Positions 54,940 through 64,000 of a stretch of DNA of 64,000 nucleotides are shown here, piece after piece. Position numbers and translations under genes: made by a program. The notes below the pieces were generated by a model. That model did not search any database and was not told the origin of the DNA. It saw only the letters and a program-made list of their open reading frames with translations. This DNA comes from Hippopus hippopus. Taxonomy: Eukaryota; Mollusca; Bivalvia; Cardiida; Cardiidae. The stretch covers positions 17,592,122 to 17,656,121 of the forward strand of contig OX328101.1 in assembly GCA_946811185.2 (NCBI GenBank). Reading direction: 5' to 3'. The stretch's first letter is position 1; each line of letters opens with the position of its first letter.

Positions 54940-55227
54940 ATTGTCATCAAATATCAACATGTTGGACCAGTCTAACATTTTGTCATTCAGTAAAGAGTTA
55001 CTAGAACAGTTCAGATCCTGTTGGTGATGTGTTACATTATATTGTGTCATGCACTTGACATGATTGTGCCTCACCCATTAATTTTCCTTTTTCCTGTCCA
55101 TGTTAAGTGCAACACTGTGTTTTTGCAGTCAGTGTAGACTGAAATAAAACATCACAGAATGTGCAGTCTGATCATTGATCAACATTATTTGACTTTTGAG
55201 AGATACACGCCAAAACTGTCTCGGCTC

Positions 55228-55456
55228 TTAACTCTTTACCAAACGACAAAATTACAGACTGGTTCAAATTGAAAGCATTTGCAGACGACAAAATAAATAT
55301 CACTGAAAACTTGAAATTTGGTTTGGGAAGGGTAGAAAACATTGTGGTAAAAGGAGAAAACGCTGGTTACCAGCATTTTCTCCTTTTACCACAATGTTTT
55401 CAAAAGGCTTCTTTGTCAGGGTCGTTAAAAGTCGGGATTGTGTGGGAAAGAGTTAA
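55228..55456 (+). mobile_element. M1 MITE, full length (229 bp)
   Basis: The stem has a matched double change (TTGTGGTAAAAGG / CCTTTTACCACAA), so both arms mutated or converted together. Confidence 0.9.
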
Positions 55457-55598
55457 TCAGACAAAAAATTTAGCCTTGGCCAAATTCAAAGCATTCACAG
55501 ATAATAAATTGAATATAGATCAAATAAATGGATTTGTCTTTGAGCTGTTAGAAGACATTTTTGGACAAGGAGAAAATGCTGGTTACCAACATTTTTTG
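55453..55598 (+). mobile_element. M1 MITE in tandem, cut by HINE I
   Basis: It shares TTAA 55453-55456 with the previous copy and breaks after TTACCAACATTTTTT at GGCTCACCTGAGC. Confidence 0.7.
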
Positions 55599-55740
55599 GC
55601 TCACCTGAGCACAAAGTGCTTTTTGGATTGTGCTGTGTCCTTCGTATTTCATCCGTTGTGCGTTATCCGGGTGTCAACAATTACCTTGTGTGCATCTGAT
55701 ATGATGCATGACATTGTGTATACGTAGATAATGACAAATG
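55599..55740 (+). mobile_element. HINE-like 5' fragment I
   Basis: GGCTCACCTGAGCACAAAGT with 'TGTGCTGTGTCC' and 'TTACCTTGTGTGCA', as in elements F and H. The 3' end is missing. Confidence 0.55.
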
Positions 55741-55879
55741 TTTCCAAACCGCCCACTAAAATGAAAAATAAACTGATCAGCATATTATGTGAAAGGTTAG
55801 TAATGCCCTGCCAGGTCAATTTTTATAGCCTATACGGTTTGTGATTTTCTGTACTATTTCAGACATATTCACGATGACA

Positions 55880-56035
55880 GCTCACATATTTATGTGTATG
55901 CTTGGTGTCACCAGCACTAAGGCTGGAGCCCTGAAGTGTCTTGCTCAAGACACTCCCACAAAAAACTCAGAGCCTGTAGTGGGGACTGAACCCAGGGCCT
56001 CCTGATTGTGCACCTTCCACCTTTGCCATAGAATC
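55880..56035 (-). mobile_element. tRNA-derived SINE fragment
   Basis: Minus strand box B-like GGTTCAGTCCC, then 'GTGTCTTGAGCAAGACAC', a motif common in animal SINE bodies. Confidence 0.55.
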
Positions 56036-56118
56036 ACGAAGGACCATATGGAAGTCCAAGATTTTGTCTCCTGGTACGATATAGTCAGATTTTATAAAAT
56101 AAAGGCAATTTGCATATC

Positions 56119-56341
56119 TTAACCTTTTTATCCCAACTTTTAACGACCCCGAGATAGAAACCGTTTGAAAGCATTGTGGGAAAAGGAGAAAATGCTGGTA
56201 ACCAGCATTTTCTCCTTTTCCCACAATGTTTTCTATCTTGTCAGAGACGAATTCCATCATTTTAGCCACATTTAAATTGTTGTCTGCAAATACTTTTAAT
56301 TTGGACAAGTCTAAGTTTTTTGTCATGTGGTAAAGAGTTAA
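56119..56341 (-). mobile_element. M1 MITE, near full length
   Basis: TTAA at both ends, with a 6-bp gap in the left TIR (CCTTTTTATCCC). The hairpin is perfect around GGTAACC. Confidence 0.85.
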
Positions 56342-56650
56342 ATCTTATTCTGCTGTTTGCAACTATAGATACAATTTGTTGAAAGTGTGACTGCATATAC
56401 ATGCAGTCTGATCATGTTCTACACTCTCTGATGCTCTATTAGTAGTTTCAGGTATGTCAGACCAATCTAATGCCAATAAACTTGGCAAAATCCATTTGAG
56501 CTGCGTCAGGGTTTTCCCTTGACTGTCTGATTTGGAGGTCATTCGACCCTCTTCCAATAAAGAAGGGAAGGCACACATATGCATTTTGGGGATCATTTTG
56601 AGAATTTGGGGGTCAAAATTCAAAGAAAGAGGGGGTCATGGAAAACCCTG

Positions 56651-56909
56651 CTGCATTCTGGCAAAAGGAGGTTAAATGCATCACCATGATCCATTATGCC
56701 GTGCGAGTCATCATATAATTTATGAATCTGTAAAATCTATTTAGTCTAACAACCAACTGAATCATGAGGTAGACTGGTCCTTTAACATGCAGAATTTTGA
56801 CCAATAGCTAAAACTTTTGACAGGTCAGTGTGCGCAGATTGCGCAGGTTGACTTGGTTAGATTACTTTTTACAGATGCAGTAAACCCTCTTTTCACAGAG
56901 CCTGACTCA
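56651..56909 (+). mobile_element. M3 MITE, old copy
   Basis: 'CTGGCAAAAGGAGGTTAAATG' start, 'AATCATGAGGTAGACTGGTC' middle and 'CACAGAGCCTGACTCA' end. Confidence 0.65.
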
Positions 56910-57085
56910 ATTCTATAGCAGTCAACAATTTCAGTTCTGCAGGATAGCATCCTTGGTGACCCAGTTTTGATTCACGCATGCATGGAGAGTAACGTAATGC
57001 TTCAAACCTGGGTTCCGAGGATGCAGGATAGGGATTGTCTGTGTACCAGACTGATATCTATGTAGAGAGCAATTGCAGATGACAA

Positions 57086-57316
57086 TTAAACCCCTTACCA
57101 CACTACAACATTTTACGCTTTGTCCAAATTGAAAGCGTTTGCAGACGACAAAGTAGATGTCACTCAAAAATTGGAATTTGTCTTTTATAGGGTCGAAAAC
57201 ATTGTGGGAAAAGGAGAAAATGCTGGTTACCAGCATTTTATCCTTTTCCCACAATGTTTTCAAAAGTCTTCTTTTTCAACGTCGTTAAAAGTCTGGATTG
57301 TGTGGTGTAAAGTTAA
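57086..57316 (+). mobile_element. M1 MITE, full length (231 bp)
   Basis: TTAA at both ends. The hairpin has one change around GGTTACC. Confidence 0.85.
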
Positions 57317-57492
57317 GGGTGTCTCAAATGATTGGATTTATCTTTTTGAAAAGGAATAAAATACATGACTGTAATATTACAAGAAAAGGAGAAAAATGCT
57401 GGTTAATAAACTTTTGTCCTTTTTCCACACTGCTTTCAAAAGCTTTTTTCTACAGGGTCGTTAAACCATGTGATTGTTTGGAAAAGGACTAA
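57313..57492 (+). mobile_element. M1 MITE, tandem partner, decayed
   Basis: It shares TTAA 57313-57316 with the previous copy. The long-arm start is missing. Confidence 0.6.
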
Positions 57493-57841
57493 GTTGCTAT
57501 AGGGAGCAGCTACGGTAGAGATCAGACTACACAGAATGTGACTAGTTTTATCCTGAATCGAGAATGTTGGTTGATTGTATAGAATACTGTATATATGGAT
57601 ATATACGCGTGTGGAAAAATTTGCGATTTATCGATTACGGACATTTTGCGTACGGAAATGTTTGCAAATTTAAGACACTCATTATTTGATGGTATACTTG
57701 TAATAAAATATGCGAACAGAAAAGTTTGCGAATTTCTCAAATTCATGCAATTGCAAAAAATTCCACGTCGCAAAAATGTCCACTTATACAGTACCCTGAA
57801 TTTGCAATACCTGTTTTCTTTTAAGACTCAGAATGTCAACC

Positions 57842-57842
<1 letters not shown>

Positions 57843-57876
<34 letters not shown>

Positions 57877-58078
57877 ATGGTGTTTAATGCCATTTTCAAC
57901 ATTATTTCAGTTATATCGTGGCTGCCAGTGCACCTATCCATGCTTTCCTGGAGTCTCAGTTACCGGTACTCAACAAAAAATACTTTCCAATCGACTGGCT
58001 GCTTTCCCACATAACCATCGTCGAAACAATTGTCAGCCGTGAGAGAGGAATGAATCCTGTTGCAATGACATCCTACTC
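57843..58078 (-). mobile_element. SINE with (TGAT)n tail, reverse orientation
   Basis: Eight ATTG/TGAT units mark the 3' tail (57843-57877). The body has 'GGTGTTTAATGCCATTTTCAA', as in the SINE at 9291 read in reverse, and 'GACTGGCTGCTTTCCCACAT'. Confidence 0.65.
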
Positions 58079-58205
58079 ATTGATTTAGCACTGTAATATT
58101 AATCTTTTTATAGCACTGTCATGGTCATATCAGCCAGTAGATCAAGATCAGACTCTACAGATTGTATAGTTTTATCTTGAGTATTCACTGTTTGGTGATT
58201 TTATA

Positions 58206-58469
58206 TGAGCCAGGCTCTGTGAAAAGGGGGCTTAATGCATCTGCGGAAAGTATCGACCCAGGTCAGCCTGCGCAGTCTGCGCAGGCTGATCTGGACCAAA
58301 ACCTTTCGCTATTGGTCAATTTTCTGTTTGTCAAAGGACCAATCTACCTCATGATTAAGTCGGTTATTCATAAAAGTGGCTCCTATGGATCCATAATTAT
58401 GTGATGACTTGGGCTAGTATCATGTATAATGGAGCTGCATCAAGCCCCCTTTTTACAGAGCAATGCTCA
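58206..58469 (+). mobile_element. M3 MITE, complete (264 bp)
   Basis: TIRs TGAGCCAGGCTCTGTGAAAA and inverse TTTTTACAGAGCAATGCTCA, flanked by TATA on both sides, compatible with a TA target. It contains the perfect palindrome AGCCTGCGCAGTCTGCGCAGGCT core (58264-58286). Confidence 0.8.
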
Positions 58470-59217
58470 TATAATACCCTGAAATTGCAATACATGTACT
58501 GGTTTTCTGTTCTACGACAGAGAATGTCCACTTCATTTATTTAGCACCGTAATGATCAAATATATTTAGCAGTTATAGTCAAATTCGGCCAAACCTGGGA
58601 GGTTGTTTTATGAAATCAATATACCTACTCATGTTAACTGTCAAATCCCAGTATGTAACCTAATGACTCTATATTGTTTCTATGGTATCTTCATGTAATT
58701 ACCACATCCAATTCCTGATAATATTGTGAAAAAACAGTCAAGAATGTTTGCTTATACTGTGCACTGTTGAACACTTTTTCTTTGATAAAATACAGGGGCT
58801 GCTTTTTTAGGACAGTTTGCTTTTAAAACACACAGATATTATAATATAATCATGTGTGATTATGTCTGAGACAAAATGTCCAACTGTATTAGCCTCCAAA
58901 CACCCTCACCCCTACCCCATCATTTGCCAGTATATTTGACATATTTCTACACTGGAATGAAAAAAACTTGTTCTTTTTATCATGTCATTTGGTAACTTAT
59001 CTTCCATCTGTTAAATAGAGTGGATAAGATGGATAGTTATTAAGCGAGTTACACAAGCTGAAACTTTGGAGGCGGAAAATATTCCTCAACCGCAACACAA
59101 AATGGAAACATGTCAAATATATTGAACTAACCTGATAGGTGGATATTATTTTAAACACTCAAAGTTATTTCAAAAACCAATTGCTAGGTTTCTTCAAATG
59201 ATGGGATTCTTTCTCTC
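58470..59217. other. Unique intronic sequence
   Basis: No gene or intact element seen. Confidence 0.4.
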
Positions 59218-59672
59218 TTAATTCTGTACCAAATGACAAAATTGTAGACTTGTCAAATTTTTAAGTATTTTCAGCCAACAAATCAAATTTATTTGAGGAG
59301 ATTTAGAAAAGGAAGAAAAGCTGGTTACCAGCATTTTCTCCTTTTCCCACAATAATTTCAAGAGGCGTTTTATCTCAGGGGACGCCCGGCTGGGTAGCTC
59401 AGTGGTTAGCGTATCTGACTCGTGACCTGGAGGTTGCGGGTTCGATACCAGGTTGCGGCGAACTTTCTTTCCGGCAATTTTTCGCCTCTCACCTCTGATG
59501 CATGTGAGAAAAGTAGTCAGCGGCTTTGGAAAGAAAAAATGTGTCAGTACTGGTGTGAGAAAGCCAGGAAACACATGGTTGTGTCACTGACCGCCATGAT
59601 ATGACCTATGCTATTAAAATGGAGTTATACTCGGGGTCATTGAAAGGTATGGTTGTATGGTAAAGGATTTAA
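59218..59672 (+). mobile_element. M1 MITE interrupted by a SINE
   Basis: The left part 59218-59378 runs through the hairpin to TCTCAGGGG. The right part 59630-59672 continues CTCGGGGTCATTGAAAGG to GGTAAAGGATTTAA. Confidence 0.8.
59379..59629 (+). mobile_element. tRNA-derived SINE inside M1
   Basis: The tRNA-like head 59388-59462 has box A TGGGTAGCTCAGTGGTTAGCG-type and box B GGTTCGATACC. The body matches the SINE at 26141-26352. An imperfect duplication of about 8 bp (CTCAGGGG / CTCGGGGT) flanks it. The anticodon arm does not pair, so this is not a tRNA gene. Confidence 0.8.
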
Positions 59673-59867
59673 ATATTTGATTTGTGCACAATGGGATTGC
59701 ACTTCTTTAAGATGTAGAAACTCCGAAGAATTAGAATGCAGTTAAATGTTTTCAAAAGACTTCTCTCTGGGCTAACAAAGACTGTTTGGTAAAGAGTTAG
59801 GATTTAGGTAAGTGAAAATTGAGCCCAGTGATGATGCATTCAGTAGCGCATAAGACTTGAGACCAGG

Positions 59868-60127
59868 CTTCGTATTCACCAACAATTCTCATGAACATTC
59901 TTAGGCTAATTCTCCAGTATTTTCTGAATTTGAAAGTAACTTAACTTCTGATTGGCTAAACTAATCAAAAGTTGTGTAACTTCCAAATTTAGAAAATTTA
60001 TGCGAGTGATTGGTAGAAGGTAAAGTTATTGGAATTTATGGTAAAAGGTAAAGTCATTGTTGCAAAAAATTCGAAATTTCTGGAGAAGAAGACTGAGCAC
60101 ATTCTTAAGAATGGTTGGTGAATATGG
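59868..60127. mobile_element. M4 MITE with GTATTCACCAAC ends
   Basis: CTTCGTATTCACCAACAATT at the left faces AATGGTTGGTGAATATGG at the right. 'CATGAACATTCTTAG' and 'CACATTCTTAAG' are also inverted. The interior has TGATTGGCTAA motifs. Confidence 0.6.
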
Positions 60128-60290
60128 TTGGCCCTGGGGCTGCGGGTTTGAATGCCCAGCTCGGCCAATTTCTTTCTGAAGATTGATGATGGTCATTGTG
60201 ACATGAAAGTAGCTAGGTTATGTTGCACTTGCTATTGGGATATAACTGAAATGATGTTGATTGTTGAATATTGTGTTTAACAACACAGCA
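60115..60290 (+). mobile_element. SINE remnant just before exon 2
   Basis: Box B-like GGGTTTGAATGCCC and 'GGGATATAACTGAAATGATG', as in the other SINEs. It ends 34 bp before exon 2. Confidence 0.5.
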
Positions 60291-60323
60291 GGTTACGGAT
60301 TGTAAAAATTTATTTCTCTCCAG

Positions 60324-60506
60324 GTGACCCAAAATGCCCAGTGCTGTCTTACACAACCTATGTAATCCACCTTCACCCTATGTCAGACGCTTTTTGGCAG
60401 AGACCAAAGAGGAACATACTTCCCACTGACTTTGTGTGGTACGACAACATTTCCATTGGAAATAGCACCTTGAACAAACTCATGAACAGAATTACTCAAT
60501 CTGCAG
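60324..60506 (+). CDS. DUF3504 / Crypton-derived protein, exon 2 (residues 233-294)
   Basis: A 183-nt internal exon between a strong acceptor (TTATTTCTCTCCAG) and a donor (CTGCAG|GTAACA), entering and leaving in phase 1, so it joins exon 1 exactly. It encodes DPKCPVLSYTTYVIHLHP, then DAFWQRPK, a VWYD motif and IGNSTLNKLMNRITQSAG. This is the typical DUF3504 order 'CPV..Y..Y', 'DAF..RP', 'VWY', 'G.NTL...M'. Intron 1 is about 10.8 kb and is packed with MITEs and SINEs; an M1 copy begins 37 nt after the donor. Confidence 0.9.
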
Positions 60507-60542
60507 GTAACATTATTTCAGCAACTTTTATGATTTGTGTTA

Positions 60543-60778
60543 TAAATCTTTACCAGACAACAAAATTTTCAACTTTCGTCCAAATTGAAAGTATTTGAGG
60601 ATGAGAAGATAAGTTTGGCTCACTAATCATTATGATAAGATTTGTCTTTCAGATGGTTGAAAACATAATGAGAAAAGGAGAAAATGCTGGTTACCAGTGT
60701 TTTCTCCTTTACCTACTAAGTTTTCAAAAGGCTCCTTCTCGGGGTTGTTGAAACATGGGAATGTATGGTAAAGGGTAC
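60543..60778 (+). mobile_element. M1 MITE right after exon 2
   Basis: Normal layout; centre GGTTACCAGT; right end GGTAAAGGGTA. A hairpin in nascent RNA would lie about 130 nt downstream of the donor. Confidence 0.75.
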
Positions 60779-61425
60779 ACTCAGTGTTGTATAAATATGT
60801 CTCTGTATCCTCTTGAGTAGACAACTTTTGAAAACGAGAAGCAGTTGCATAATATCACCAACTTTCCTTTTTCCACACTGTTTTTCTATGATGTTCATAA
60901 ATGGAATTTCTTTTCATCAAAATGTTCTCCCTTGTTATACAGATAAGGTCCTTTGGGTCAAAACTATTTCAGTGTTTCAGTGGTAATGCATTTAGATTGT
61001 AATGGGTGGGGGGATATTGCATTCAAATCTGAACTTCAACTAGAATTTTGAAGAAATCAATGCTTTATAACTGATATTTTTTTGTGTGAGGAGGTTCTGC
61101 TGTAAAAAAACAGCACAAGTTTATTGACACTCTTTGGGGGGCAGAGACTCAGTGCCAGGTTTCTTGCTACCTGTAGGTGTTTCTGCAACGAGTGATAGAT
61201 GATATTGTGTCATGTAACAAAATCCTAAATATACCCTGAGTGTGGTCATAAAGCAAGCAAGTGGTCACTGCAAGTTTCAGCTACGAATAATTTTTAAGCA
61301 CCAATAATATTTGGCTACTTGCCATTAATAAAGCATCATCAGAAAGAACTCTCATTTACTTTGAATATAGCGATGAAAATGTGTTGTTCATTGAGAAGGT
61401 ATCAATGGTAATTGATAAATTGTGC
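60779..61425. other. Unique intronic sequence
   Basis: No gene or element seen. Confidence 0.4.
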
Positions 61426-61426
61426 A

Positions 61427-61573
61427 GTATAAACCAAAATTATGGGCTTATAGGCATGCCCCCAGTATAAACCAATTGGGGTTATATGCATGGTCACAGT
61501 ATAAACCAATTGGGCTTATAGGTATGCTTGCCGTATAAACCAATTGGGCTTATTGGCATGCTTGCAGTTTAGT
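61427..61573. repeat. Four-copy minisatellite, unit about 40 bp
   Basis: 'GTATAAACCAATTGGGCTTA' with 'TAGGCATGC' is repeated four times with variation. Confidence 0.85.
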
Positions 61574-61577
61574 CCAA

Positions 61578-61722
61578 ATGGTTACCAACATTTTCTCCTT
61601 TTCCCTCAAGGTTTTCTTCCCGTCCAAAAACAATTTTCTGTTTTTAAGTCACTTTTATTTTGTTGTCCACAAATGCTTTCAAATTGGTTGACTTCAAAAA
61701 TCTGTGGTTTGGTAAAGAGTTA
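61578..61722 (-). mobile_element. M1 MITE, right part
   Basis: It begins at the hairpin centre (GGTTACCAACATTTTCTCC) and runs to GGTAAAGAGTTA. Confidence 0.7.
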
Positions 61723-61871
61723 GTGACAAGCTTGACTGATATAGTGTCCTTCTTGTTATTGAGGGAAAGCATCATTTGGCTTGTTTTGCAGGTTAAAGAA
61801 GAAACTTCTTTAATCCATAGATGGCTGAAGTTTCTGTCTTGATAATAACTGAAATACTGCTGAAAACATTG

Positions 61872-62102
61872 TTAATCCCTCTACCACATAATCTTGACTT
61901 TTTAACGACCCTGACAAGGAAGTCTTTTGAAAACATTATGGGAAAAGGAGAAAATGCTGGTAACCAGCATTTTCTCCTTTTCCCACAATGTTTTCTTCTC
62001 TATAAAAAACAAATTTCATATTTTTAGTTACATTGAATTTGTCGTCTGCAAATGCTTTCAATTTAGATGAGGCCAAAATTTTGTCATATGGTGAAGAGTT
62101 AA
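61872..62102 (-). mobile_element. M1 MITE, full length (231 bp)
   Basis: TTAA at both ends, perfect core around GGTAACC. Confidence 0.9.
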
Positions 62103-62154
62103 ACAGAAAAAAAAAACAGTACTTGGGACAAAGCTTTTTGCTGTAAGGATTGTC

Positions 62155-62373
62155 TTTTTACGAAATAACCGAGAGTTTTAACGACTCTAGGAAGGAGGCT
62201 TTTGAAAACATGGTGGGAAACGGAGAAAATGTAGGTAACCAGCATTTTCTCCTTTTCCTATCATGTTTTCTACCCCTTCCTGGAAAATATCTTCATTTTG
62301 AATCATATTTTATCAGTTTTCTGCAGTTGTTTTCAATTTGGACAAGTCCAGAATTTTGTTGTTTGGTAAAGAT
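62155..62373 (-). mobile_element. M1 MITE, diverged
   Basis: Both TTAAs are lost; the hairpin is mostly kept (ATGTAGGTAACCAGCATTTT). Confidence 0.7.
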
Positions 62374-62706
62374 ACATACCTAACTGCCTGTTTTAAAATG
62401 GCTGAATGAAGTAAATGCTCTAATCTGAAAAAAATAACTTATTGAAAGTACATTATAAAAGGACAGATAAGCTTGATGTTTTTGCCGACATAATGATACA
62501 TGACAAAATAAGAAGCATATAACTATAACAGTCTTCTAATTAGAATCTTTGATTCAAAATTGAAAGCTTTGCCCATCTAGGAAATTTTGTTTCATCCAAT
62601 GAAAAGTCTAGTTTGAACAATGCATAAGAAAAATGATGACAGAGTACAGTAATTGTACCCTGATTTGTTGTCTCAAAGACTTCTCAATATTTATTCTCTT
62701 GAATGA

Positions 62707-62933
62707 TCCTATTCCAAACAATCGGGTATTTTGAATGACCCTGAAGAAGAAAACTTCAGAAAACATTGTAGGGAAAAGGAGAAAATGCTGGTTACCAGCA
62801 TTTTCTCCTTTTCCCACAATGTTTTTAATCCTTTTGAAAAAAATACCAATACATGGCTCATAATCAGTTTGTCATCTACAAATGCTTCTGAATTGGACAA
62901 GACTAAAAAAATTAATATCTGGTAAAGAGTTAA
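62707..62933 (-). mobile_element. M1 MITE with flipped centre
   Basis: Short arm first, yet centre GGTTACC; right end GGTAAAGAG-TTAA; left TIR decayed. Confidence 0.8.
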
Positions 62934-63193
62934 CATTATTGTTACCAGTCTTGCAGACAACTTTTTTTCTCTGTTTTGCAATAAATCACTTTTCAAAAAT
63001 TGTGCCCCAAAATGAAACTGCTTCTAGAGAAGAAAACCTTTGCATTTGCTGCAACTTTTTCATGTGTGGTAATGCATTACATTTCAATAGAAGGAAATAC
63101 AAAAATCTGTCAAATTTATGGATGTTTTTGATATAAAGTTGTGACCACCTTTTCAGGTCTGAAGTAATAGTTTTCATGGTAAAAGATTATGTA

Positions 63194-63422
63194 TTAACTC
63201 TTTACCAAACAACAAAATTATAGACTGGTCCAAATTGAACGCATTTGCAGATGACAAAATAAATGTGACTGAAAAATTGAAATTTGGTTTGGGAAGGGTG
63301 GAAAACATTGTGGGAAAAGGAGAAAATGCTGGTTACCAGCATTTTCTCCTTTTCCCACAATGTTTTCAAAAGGCTTCTTTCTCAGAGTTGTTAAAAGTCG
63401 GGATTGTGTGGTAAAGAGTTAA
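63194..63422 (+). mobile_element. M1 MITE, full length (229 bp), near consensus
   Basis: TTAA-CTCTTTACCAAACAAC...GTGTGGTAAAGAG-TTAA with a perfect stem. It is one of the best-kept copies, in intron 2. Confidence 0.92.
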
Positions 63423-63436
63423 AGAGCCATGGTCTT

Positions 63437-63545
63437 GACTCTTTACCAAATAAACAAATTTTAGACTCGTCTTAATTGAAAGCATCTGCAGATGACAAAT
63501 GTGACCTAGAAGCCACAATTCCTCTTTGGAAGGGTAGGAACTTGT
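63437..63545 (+). mobile_element. M1 MITE, long arm only
   Basis: GACTCTTTACCAAATAAACA through GGAAGGGTAGGAA. The hairpin is absent. It ends about 120 bp before exon 3. Confidence 0.7.
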
Positions 63546-63668
63546 TTTGTTTGTTGCTATTGGTGGCTGCTTTACATGAAATGGTAGGAAAGACCTGGAT
63601 GTCCTATTTCTTTACTATAATGCAGACTGTCTGCAAAGCACCAGAACGTATTTCCTCTTCGATTTCAG

Positions 63669-63982
63669 GATTACCTGACAGTTACCCTATAAACGCCATC
63701 AAGTCATCATACATTCCTGTCATCGAATCTATCTGTCGATCAGCCCTGTTTGGGAGTCAACAGTTTCGTCGCATTCTACAAATGAAACACAGCAATCACA
63801 CAGACATTCACCTGGTACGCAAACGTCATTCAGAGGGATCTCTGTCCATCGCTAGTGCTCTTAGTGGAAGTGCTCTTTTTCGACCCCGTCTCTCGGAGCC
63901 CAGACTGCCAGTGTACATGATTAACTCAGAGGATGATGCTTTAAGATGTAACTCGGCTAGTCCCATTTTACGGTCAGTTTGA
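63669..63982 (+). CDS. DUF3504 / Crypton-derived protein, exon 3 (residues 294-397, probable last exon)
   Basis: The acceptor TTCCTCTTCGATTTCAG precedes GATTACCTGAC and the phase fits exon 2. The segment SYPINAIKSSYIPVIES (298-314) aligns with the family's box-II region, and MKHSNHTDIHLVR (332-344) with its last motif. In active tyrosine recombinases box II is H-x-x-R and a Tyr nucleophile follows the later His by nine residues; here these are N302, K305 and V343. H334 is kept. The protein should therefore be a non-catalytic, DNA- or protein-binding derivative. It ends with a Ser/Arg-rich tail and TGA at 63980-63982. An alternative donor (ACG|GTCAGT) at 63972/63973 could continue the gene beyond the window. 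Confidence 0.82.
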
Positions 63983-64000
63983 ATCTTTATCCCATTTCTG

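Noticed and set aside
59388..59462. tRNA-like sequence with good box A and B
   Set aside because: The anticodon stem does not pair and a SINE body follows, shared with another copy; this is a SINE head, not a tRNA gene.
48787..63982. Active Crypton transposon
   Set aside because: Spliced exons over 15 kb and loss of the box II and Tyr residues argue for a host gene.

Overview
The window looks like nuclear DNA of a bivalve mollusc, probably a heterodont clam or mussel. It is AT-rich and gene-poor. It has spliced genes with consensus splice sites and dense short non-autonomous transposons, including 'AGCTCACCTGAGC' and 'AGCTCCACTGGC' repeats with TCCG minisatellites and a GAGCC...GGGGGCTT MITE, which I associate with bivalve genomes. 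The organism is an inference; no marker gene fixes the species.

Only two protein-coding genes are well supported. (1) An orphan-type nuclear receptor of 649 aa has its whole CDS in one exon (23007-24956), behind a 5'UTR intron. (2) A three-exon gene (48787-49483, 60324-60506, 63669-63982; 397 aa) encodes a DUF3504 protein, the catalytically dead relative of Crypton tyrosine recombinases; all three exons join in phase. Its upstream region holds a TATA box, two perfect CRE palindromes and a CCAAT box. A cysteine-rich minus-strand ORF (49859-50209) inside its first intron may be a relic exon.

The rest is mostly mobile DNA. (a) Family M1: roughly 70 copies or pieces of a TTAA-flanked MITE. Intact copies span exactly 229 bp with both TTAAs, start TTAACYCTTTACCA, and have a central hairpin of about 30 bp per arm. 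In this annotation M1 '+' means the long arm (GACTTGTCC...GCATTTGCAGACGAC) comes first. (b) Helentron/HINE-like elements of at least four families. Each has a T-run then a short 5' inverted repeat, often TCCG repeats, an internal array of about 150-bp units, a 3' subterminal inverted repeat, a small palindrome and a CTAG or CTTG end followed by TT. (c) A complete miniature LTR element (33372-33914) with tRNA-like LTRs, a proline-type primer-binding site, a polypurine tract and an exact 4-bp target duplication. (d) tRNA-derived SINEs, a 1-kb TIR element and three smaller MITE families. (e) A 4-kb satellite of about 52-bp units (43215-47235) with a 1075-bp higher-order duplication.

Layout: 1-10.9 kb, MITEs and HINEs; 10.9-12.7 kb, unique sequence with a CpG-rich patch; 12.7-15.1 kb, composite HINE; 15.1-18 kb, mostly unique; 18-22.9 kb, dense M1 cluster; 23-25 kb, nuclear receptor; 25-29 kb, M1 copy broken by a SINE and a TIR element; 29-33.3 kb, nested HINEs; 33.4-33.9 kb, TRIM; 34.5-37 kb, M1 copies and a local duplication; 37-43.1 kb, HINEs; 43.2-47.2 kb, satellite; 48.4-64 kb, DUF3504 gene with introns full of M1, SINE and HINE insertions. 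The nested insertions give relative ages for several families.
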